From: Gibbula magus
Lineage: Eukaryota; Mollusca; Gastropoda; Trochida; Trochidae
Direction of reading: 5' to 3'
Assembly: GCA_936450465.1 (NCBI GenBank)
Contig: OW388296.1
Coordinates: forward strand, 38,468,023-38,532,022
Length of the DNA stretch: 64,000 nucleotides
Under the pieces are notes generated by a model. The model worked only from the letters and a program-made list of their open reading frames with translations, did not search any database and was not told the DNA's origin. Shown here one piece after another: positions 58,027 through 64,000 of the stretch. Every line of letters starts with the position of its first letter. Positions within the stretch are counted from its first letter, which is position 1. The translations under genes were made by a program, and so were the position numbers.

Positions 58027-58175
58027 TTTATATATTCTTTATTCAGTACAGGTGTGGGCCATCGGCCCTATGTACAACATGGTCCACAGAAAACAATAAC
58101 AATCATACCTGAAGGATTTCTAGCCGGAGATTTGTTGCATGATATAAGAAGCATGCCAAATTCCTTATGGTAATT

Positions 58176-61100
58176 TCACATTGAGACGACATTAGTATAT
58201 TGAACTATTGTCGGAAATTCATAATATTTAACTGGAATATATCGTTGTCGAAGATAATGATAAGTTTCACAAATTAACAAAACGTGATACTCTGTCTCAA
58301 CATGACCAGAGTTACAGACCTTACAAAGTCTATCATGTTTTGGAATATCCAAATACCTGCCAGTCTCAACGGCTAACTTATGTGAACTACAGCGAAACTG
58401 TGAAAGTGCCATTCTAAATTTATTTATGGTTATAGCAGTAAGATAAAACTCAGGTTGGAAAACATTCTTAAACATGGAGTAGGTGTAATATTTACGGCTA
58501 TTAAAAAGTTTGTCATGCCACTCCTGTTCATAGCAGCATTTAAGCCTATTTAAAAACTCAGCAATAAAGGAAGAAGCAAAATCAACTTTTTGTCTTTTCC
58601 AGATGTAACCGAAGCCATATGAGTAGAGAAGAGATTTTATATGGGACACCCAATTCTGCTTCCCATTTGTTGACATTAGTAAAAGCATATCATAACTTTT
58701 TTTTGGAAAACGAGAATTCGGCATACCAATGAGTTTTAACCAGAATTTAACACACCGAATATGGACTGTAATATAAAGAGGATACCTGCCACATTCACCT
58801 CTCACGACTTCGTTAAACGTAGATGACTTAACACCCAAAACACGTTTACATGCAAGGACATGAACTGATTCAATAGCCTTGGAAGCAGTCTGTGATAACC
58901 CACATATTTCAACACCATACATCAAAATTGGAAGAACCTTGGAGTCAAAAACACTGAAAAATAGCCCTAAGGGCAATAGTTTGACATAGGAGAAAGAACG
59001 AAATATACTAAAGAGAGCCCTCTTTGCCTGTAGGACGATATTATCAATTTGTCTTGTCCAAGATAAAGTTTTAGAGAAAACTACACCAAGATACTTATAC
59101 GAGGAGACACATTCTAGCTTACTACCCCTAAGAAACCACTTTTCATGTTTTGATAGAACACCACCTCCTTTAAATACGACTACCTTAGTCTTGTCCATAT
59201 TCACTTCCAAAGAATAGTTATCACAGTATTTTTCAAGAGTATTATTACGCTTTTGTAGCCCGAATATAGTGTCTGATATTAGAACAACATCATCAGCAAA
59301 CAAGAGTAAAAAAACTTGTATTACATCCGGATGAAGCTGTATACCGTAATCACATTCTTCCTCAATAGCTACCGCCAAATCATTGATGAAAAAACTGAAC
59401 AATATTGGGCTAAGAACACAACCTTGTTTTAACCCAAGATCACACCGAAATGTATCTGAAAAACTATTATCAAACTTGACACAAGCGTACACATTCCTAT
59501 AAATAGATTGGAGACACTTTAACATTTTTGGTGATATACCATTAGTGTTGAGAACAGTCCATAGCTTCGATCTCTTTATGGAATCAAACGCCTTGGAGAA
59601 ATCTACAAATAGAGCATATATTTTCCCCCTCTTTTTAGATAGATAACGTTCTATTATAGATTGCAGGACAAATATATTATCCAAAGTCGAATACCCACGT
59701 CTAAATCCGGCCTGAGATTCGCCGACCTTATCATAAGCATCTGACCAGGATTGTAGCCTTGTATTTATGACAGATATATATAATTTGCTGAAAACACTTA
59801 ATATTGTAATACCCCTATAGTTATTCGGACAATTAACATCGCCTTTCTTAAAAACTGGGACAATGTGACCAACTGACCAGGAACTAGGGAAGAAAGTTGC
59901 ATCAAACATAGAATTAAACAACATAGTTATGAATGGCACTACTAAATCACCTGCACACTTGAACATCTCGGCAATTAAGTGGTCATTACCGGCTGCTTTG
60001 TTATTCTTTAACCTATTGATAGCATCTATAATCTCTTCTTGGGTAAAAGGAGAGTCAAGAATATTCTGGGTGACATCATCAAAGACACAATTATATATAA
60101 GTTCATCATTGACCGCATCAGTAGAAAACACATTTCTGAAATGCAAGAACCATTCATTTATATCAATGTCCGGCTTTGGAGTTTTACATTGTCCAGTCAG
60201 TCTTTTTACATTGCACCAAAAACGTTTACTGTTATTCAAGTTTCTGGAGATACAATCTAAAATATTATCTTGGTAGCATTTTTTCTTAGCTTTTATTGTA
60301 TTTGAGTAGCGATTCCTCGCATGGATAAAATCGACAAGCGCTTTATGTTGACTGTTCATACGGAATACTTTGAGAAGTCGTTGTTTCTCTGAACGAAGAA
60401 AGTGACATTCTTTGTCAAACCATGGTTGTTGTTTAAAAAAGTGCTGGCATTTCCGCTTCATGGAGTCAGCTGCCGAACACAACGTGTCAACAAACATAGA
60501 CAGTGCACCCTCTATGTCACCAGATAGAACAGAGTCCATACAGCATTCAAAGTTGATGACCGCGGTGGGAGACAGAAGCGCGTCTCGGAACAGCTCCGCG
60601 TCATCATCCTTACAAATATAACGGTAAGCGGGTGGTGTATCTCGTGCAGCATGCTTGCTATCGGCTCCAGACAGGACACGTGACTGAAATGAGCACGATA
60701 GTGGGAGGTGATCAGAGTCTGACCTTGACATGATGTCAAACGTTGAGCAGATTGTAAACAAGTCTGTAGACATGATGATGTAATCCACTACACTGGTACC
60801 CGTATGGCTAATAAATGTCAAGTCACCCTTTTCCGCATCAGAGCCGCAACGGCCATTACAAATATGAAGATTCAAGGCTGCACACAAGTGTAATAGCGAT
60901 TTTCCAAACGAATTAATAGAAACATCACGAGAGACACGATCAGCAGGCACATATTTATCCTCATCATAGACATCATTGATTTCTAGTCTTTCAGATAAGT
61001 CACACTCTATCTCGTCGGTTTCAGCGCCTGTCCTAGAGTTAAAATCCCCACCGAGCATGATATCACAGTCTCCATGAGACTCTAGAACATCACATAATGA

Positions 61101-61556
61101 GTTAAACAGAATGTTAATACCAGATTTAGATAGTTTCTTCTTATACCACGTTGACCCTTCTGGGTTGATGTAAACACATGCTATAATCACATCTTTGTTT
61201 CTATTAAAAAGAGATTTATCAAGGATAATATAAATAGTATTCAGGGCTATAACATGACCCTTTACAAATGGAAATATTTTATCACGGATAAGAACAATTA
61301 CACCACCAGATAAACGGCCATAATCTGAAAGTTTATCAGCTTTCAGGCAATATGATTTGAAGCCTGGAAGGTAACAATCTAAATCACTATTGTAATCCGA
61401 AATCCAAGTTTCTAATAAACCGATGAAGTCATAGTTTGATATGAATGAAACAAAACAAGAGTCCTGCAGCTTTTGGTTTAGGCCTGACACATTCCAAAAG
61501 ATAAACGTGAGGTTATTGATGGCATTTGATGGGCGTTTAGGGCTCAGACCACACCC
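58176..61556 (-). CDS. LINE ORF2: APE-type endonuclease, reverse transcriptase, Cys-rich C-terminus
   Basis: The frame is open from the codon after the ORF1 TAG (61556) to the stop at 58176. Counting from the GTG at 61490 (1,104 residues): endonuclease 1-270 with Glu27 in LLETWI, GGDFNSR at 147-153 and SDSDHLPL at 257-264. The conserved Asn of FWNVSGLN lies just upstream of the GTG. RT about 480-780 has NNYRGITILSVFSK, FVDFSKAFDS (628-637), LKQGCVLSPILFS and catalytic FADD (731-734). The post-RT linker has KYLGVVFSKTLSW, and a C-terminal Cys/His cluster has CKVCNSGHVETEYHVLLIC. It nicks target DNA and primes reverse transcription there. The first in-frame ATG is residue 145, inside the endonuclease, so the start is not a normal AUG. 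Confidence 0.93.
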   Translation of the reverse strand, partial: GCGLSPKRPSNAINNLTFIFWNVSGLNQKLQDSCFVSFISNYDFIGLLETWISDYNSDLDCYLPGFKSYCLKADKLSDYGRLSGGVIVLIRDKIFPFVKGHVIALNTIYIILDKSLFNRNKDVIIACVYINPEGSTWYKKKLSKSGINILFNSLCDVLESHGDCDIMLGGDFNSRTGAETDEIECDLSERLEINDVYDEDKYVPADRVSRDVSINSFGKSLLHLCAALNLHICNGRCGSDAEKGDLTFISHTGTSVVDYIIMSTDLFTICSTFDIMSRSDSDHLPLSCSFQSRVLSGADSKHAARDTPPAYRYICKDDDAELFRDALLSPTAVINFECCMDSVLSGDIEGALSMFVDTLCSAADSMKRKCQHFFKQQPWFDKECHFLRSEKQRLLKVFRMNSQHKALVDFIHARNRYSNTIKAKKKCYQDNILDCISRNLNNSKRFWCNVKRLTGQCKTPKPDIDINEWFLHFRNVFSTDAVNDELIYNCVFDDVTQNILDSPFTQEEIIDAINRLKNNKAAGNDHLIAEMFKCAGDLVVPFITMLFNSMFDATFFPSSWSVGHIVPVFKKGDVNCPNNYRGITILSVFSKLYISVINTRLQSWSDAYDKVGESQAGFRRGYSTLDNIFVLQSIIERYLSKKRGKIYALFVDFSKAFDSIKRSKLWTVLNTNGISPKMLKCLQSIYRNVYACVKFDNSFSDTFRCDLGLKQGCVLSPILFSFFINDLAVAIEEECDYGIQLHPDVIQVFLLLFADDVVLISDTIFGLQKRNNTLEKYCDNYSLEVNMDKTKVVVFKGGGVLSKHEKWFLRGSKLECVSSYKYLGVVFSKTLSWTRQIDNIVLQAKRALFSIFRSFSYVKLLPLGLFFSVFDSKVLPILMYGVEICGLSQTASKAIESVHVLACKRVLGVKSSTFNEVVRGECGRYPLYITVHIRCVKFWLKLIGMPNSRFPKKSYDMLLLMSTNGKQNWVSHIKSLLYSYGFGYIWKRQKVDFASSFIAEFLNRLKCCYEQEWHDKLFNSRKYYTYSMFKNVFQPEFYLTAITINKFRMALSQFRCSSHKLAVETGRYLDIPKHDRLCKVCNSGHVETEYHVLLICETYHYLRQRYIPVKYYEFPTIVQYTNVVSM

Positions 61557-62720
61557 CTATCTGTGAGATTGAGGTTCCTGGAGAGATGACTGTTGGTTCA
61601 GAGTAGAGTTAGCCCTCTCCCGCTCTGGGGGTGCGTCGTCTACAACCAACACGCCTCGTCGGTAGTATCCACGTTTGTTGTCACGACGTAGATCCTGAAG
61701 GGTTTGCCTCTGAAGCTTTGTGAGATCATTCGATATACCAAAGCCATTTTCCTTAAGTTTGGGACGTAAGGCAATAGCTTTAAGTTTAATGTCCATTGTG
61801 TTAAAGCGAACAAGGATTGGACGTGCGTAATTCATTCCGGGTTTCCCAATTCTATGGGCGTGTTCAACATTAGATGGAGAAAACTTGGTGTCATTAGTAC
61901 TTGATACAGAGTTCATTATCTCACACACTTTCTCTTTAGCAAAAGATGCATTCTCACCTTGTGGCTCAGGTATTCCATATAGAAGCACATTCTGTCGGCG
62001 GTTGAGTTGTTCCATCCTGTCAATATTTTGTTCCAGCGAGTTAACCCTCTCTTCGACCCTCGTGTCATGATAGTCACTATGGTCAATTTTATTTAAACGA
62101 ACATTTAGTTCATCTAAATCAAGGCGGAGAACTTCTTGGTTACCCTTTACATTGTCAATGTCTTGCTGTATAGCTGTAAAGCTTGCAGATAGTTTACGAG
62201 TGTCAGATCTGATATCACGTATATCCCTGGATACCTCAGAACGGAATGTGCGAATCTCTCGTAAAATATCGGCCAAAATGTCTTCCTTAAGCGATTTAAG
62301 TAAATCTTCACGCATTGTTTTGTTGACAGATGCGTCCTGTTTAGGCGGTCCGGGGTTCATTTCAATATCACCAGAAAGTAGTAGAATGCTCTGTGCACAT
62401 GATAATTGGTAAATAATAGCAAGGACCAATGTTGTTGCCAAAAGCCGATAGCCCACCTTGTTGAACTGGGACCACTTCGTCCATGGCGAGTACCTGGTTT
62501 CAATATGGCCGACCTGTCGGTGGCCTCGTGGGTTGATGAAAACGCCAATTCTTGCTCTCCACAGCATAAGTGAGACTCCCATATTGGTTAAATCCCTTCC
62601 CTGACTATTCGTACATGTCAGTTGTACAAACCTAGTGCTGTAGGCTGTAGGACGATGTTGCTTTATGTACTTTTTCTCTGTTTTCGGAGAACCGTGTTTC
62701 AGTGCGTCCACTGGGTCCAA
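61557..62720 (-). CDS. LINE ORF1: 2A-like N-terminus, coiled coil, RRM
   Basis: 387 residues. 1-90 is basic with no known domain. 91-113 is hydrophobic (YRLLATTLVLAIIYQLSCAQ), like a signal or membrane segment. 117-125 is GDIEMNPGP, a 2A-like translational-recoding motif. 128-235 is heptad-rich and charged (coiled coil). 236-350 is an RRM and C-terminal domain (QNVLLYGIPEPQGE, VEHAHRIGKPG, ARPILVRFNTMD, LRRDNKRGYYRRGVLVVDD). It is the RNA-binding chaperone of the retrotransposon particle. If the 2A works, the N-terminal peptide is released and the RNA-binding part starts at Pro125. The start is the first ATG in the only long frame and lies 10 bases inside the element, which leaves almost no 5' UTR; Met47 is another possible start. 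It ends in TAG. Confidence 0.9.
   Translation of the reverse strand: MDPVDALKHGSPKTEKKYIKQHRPTAYSTRFVQLTCTNSQGRDLTNMGVSLMLWRARIGVFINPRGHRQVGHIETRYSPWTKWSQFNKVGYRLLATTLVLAIIYQLSCAQSILLLSGDIEMNPGPPKQDASVNKTMREDLLKSLKEDILADILREIRTFRSEVSRDIRDIRSDTRKLSASFTAIQQDIDNVKGNQEVLRLDLDELNVRLNKIDHSDYHDTRVEERVNSLEQNIDRMEQLNRRQNVLLYGIPEPQGENASFAKEKVCEIMNSVSSTNDTKFSPSNVEHAHRIGKPGMNYARPILVRFNTMDIKLKAIALRPKLKENGFGISNDLTKLQRQTLQDLRRDNKRGYYRRGVLVVDDAPPERERANSTLNQQSSLQEPQSHR
62346..62372 (-). other. 2A-like ribosome-skipping motif in LINE ORF1
   Basis: Encodes GDIEMNPGP, a perfect match to the D-(V/I)-E-x-N-P-G-P consensus, preceded by LLLS as in many 2A sequences. The predicted separation is between Gly124 and Pro125. 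It follows a hydrophobic segment. 2A-like sequences are known in the ORF1 N-termini of CR1-type and other non-LTR elements of marine invertebrates and in trypanosome L1Tc. Confidence 0.85.
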
Positions 62721-62943
62721 GGGACGTAACTCTTAAAGGTCTTTAAAGATGACATCGTGCTATGAAATGTGACATTGTGTTTTTATATTATATGACAAAC
62801 TCTCACTGTACTATTGCATAGACTCCCAACAAATTAATAAAATCGCTTATGGGCACAAATAAATGATCTACACCTCCAAATATGACATAATGCTAATGTG
62901 ACAATGTGCTTGTATGGTTATTAACTAAAATACTTGAAAACTG

Positions 62944-63052
62944 TTACTTTTTCTGTTACTTTTTCTGTTACTTTTTCTGTTACTTTTTCTGTTACTTTTT
63001 CTGTTACTCTTTCTGTTACTTTTTCTATTACTTTTTCTGTTACTTTTTCCCG
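62944..63052. repeat. 12-bp minisatellite, right arm
   Basis: About nine units of ctgttacttttt, the reverse complement of the left-arm array at 1123-1345, with one ctattac and one ctctttctg variant. Confidence 0.9.
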
Positions 63053-63760
63053 AGCACTAAGTTTTACAGTTGAACGTATTTCTCCATTAGAAAGTTAAAA
63101 TCCAACGATATATTACGGTGTTTAAGATTCAGCTTTTCACAATAATAAAACATTTTAATCCCTCCATGAAAAAACACCTGATATAAAAGGCAGACCGCTG
63201 GTGGTACCTTTAAAAATGTATGGCAATGTCATTCTTGCATCACGAAATTACAGGCAGAGGTTTTTTAATATACTGCAGCTAATCAAAGACAAATCGGATT
63301 TATTCAATTTCTCAAACTCTTGTTCTGTTACTGATCAAAGACAAAAAGGGAATTATTTATGAAAACAACAATTTCTCAAAATTCACTTTAAATAAACTAC
63401 TCTTCAACAATCTATAACAAAAGATCATTTTAAGTCTACTTATTAGAAATAACATAATGATCAAAGACAAATTCTATTATGTTGGGGATGGTGTCTGTGT
63501 TGTTGTTTTTGGGTTGGGGGATTATATCCACTGGGGATTTTGTCATAGGGGATTATGTCCAGTGGGGATTTTTTCCGTCCACCCCGCTTGTCTCCAAAAA
63601 TCCCGAAAATATATCATAAAGACTACTATTCAAACTAAAATAACATTACATTTTGTAAAATAAACTTGCTATCAGTAAACACTTAAATGCACTGGGATTT
63701 AATTCTGCCCTCTCGCCTACGCAGGTTATTTGACTTGTGTTCAGCTTAATTAAGTAAACG

Positions 63761-64000
63761 CTCAATCAATCTTTTATTTAATAACAACCACTCACCGTGG
63801 TACATGAAAAAATACAGTATTCATTTAAGGCATAACATTTAGGCTGTGCTTTATATACATAATACATAGGATCAACTCTTGAAAAGAGTACATATAGATG
63901 AAGTGAATTTTACTAGTTTCCTTATTACAGAAAAACGCTGTTTTGAAAGCGTTCCTAATAACAGTTGTAACTTATCATAACTTGGGTTAATGTAAAAAGA
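63761..64000 (-). mobile_element. 3' end of a further LINE running off the window
   Basis: Starts at the sharp end of the right arm with CTCAATCAATCTTTTATTTA, the complement of a CR1-type 3' terminus (compare 5350-5375). On the minus strand near 63960-63890 a frame reads VIRKLVKFTSSICTLFKS and stops, resembling the ORF2 C-termini at 14830-14915 and 5459-5540. The rest of the element would lie to the right of the window. Confidence 0.6.

Larger units (their letters stand above)
58027..62730 (-). mobile_element. complete CR1-group LINE with both ORFs open
   Basis: The empty site is visible in the left arm (1573-1580), which fixes the ends. A 4-bp direct repeat TCTT (58023-58026, 62731-62734) flanks it. 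Length 4,704 bp. Minus-strand order: short 5' UTR, ORF1 (62720-61557), ORF2 (61556-58176), about 150-bp 3' UTR with AATAAA ending ctgaataaagaatatataaa. No stop or frameshift is seen in either long frame, unlike every other LINE in the window, so this is the youngest copy and could be active. Confidence 0.9.
53681..63760. repeat. right arm of the large inverted repeat, with two nested insertions
   Basis: Reverse complement of 313-3607 once the Penelope-like element (54000-56945) and the LINE (58027-62730) are set aside. The match stops sharply at 63760, where another LINE 3' end begins, so the arm may originally have extended further right. Confidence 0.85.

Noticed and set aside
63457..63663. 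68-residue frame mirrored by minus 410-631
   Set aside because: The two frames are alike because they sit in the inverted-repeat arms; the sequence is built of short AATCCCC repeats and carries no domain.
313..63760. Whole window as a Polinton/Maverick or other giant virus-like transposon
   Set aside because: No DNA polymerase B, retroviral-type integrase of its own, ATPase, capsid or protease gene is found; the coding content is explained by nested retrotransposons. No target duplication was seen at the outer ends.

Overview
This is an AT-rich eukaryotic window with no long intact host gene. The tRNA-headed SINE at 29320-29638 carries a gCGGCGTTAAAC-type core and a (CTCA)n tail that I know from molluscan SINEs. 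With many CR1-group LINEs, a Penelope-like element and a Ty3/Gypsy element, this suggests a lophotrochozoan, most likely a mollusc (inference). Every mobile element except the LINE at 58027-62730 is visibly broken by stops, frameshifts or truncation.

Layout. 313-3607 and 53681-63760 are two arms of a large, diverged inverted repeat separated by 50 kb. The right arm was later split by two insertions: a Penelope-like element (54000-56945) and a complete LINE (58027-62730). From 3.6 to 15 kb lies a graveyard of truncated LINE pieces on both strands plus a gutted LTR element with an env-like remnant (10844-12527). From 15 to 22.4 kb there are a MITE, 170-bp tandem repeats, an L1/Tx1-like remnant and a minisatellite. 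A decayed but near full-length LINE covers 22815-26805. A Gypsy element with 147-bp LTRs covers 27093-32113 and carries a SINE in its RNase H region. From 33 to 35 kb there are tandem repeats, small elements and LINE scraps.

From 35987 to 44049 lies an 8-kb candidate DNA transposon with 11-bp terminal inverted repeats and ACGT-rich subterminal tandem repeats. It contains the exons of a DUF4806-like gene on the minus strand. Just beyond its right end, at 44555-44653 and 45187-45286, are two well-formed exons of host urocanate hydratase (UROC1/hutU). No neighbouring exon of that gene is recognisable in the window. From 45.3 to 53.4 kb the sequence is mostly anonymous, with LINE remnants, a hairpin MITE and a palindrome cluster.

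The most interesting unit is the LINE at 58027-62730 (minus strand). Its ORF1 has a virus-type 2A-like motif (GDIEMNPGP) after a hydrophobic segment. ORF1 and the endonuclease/reverse transcriptase ORF2 lie in one reading frame, separated only by a single UAG. ORF2 has no usable AUG before its endonuclease core, so it may be made by stop-codon readthrough, reinitiation or non-AUG initiation.
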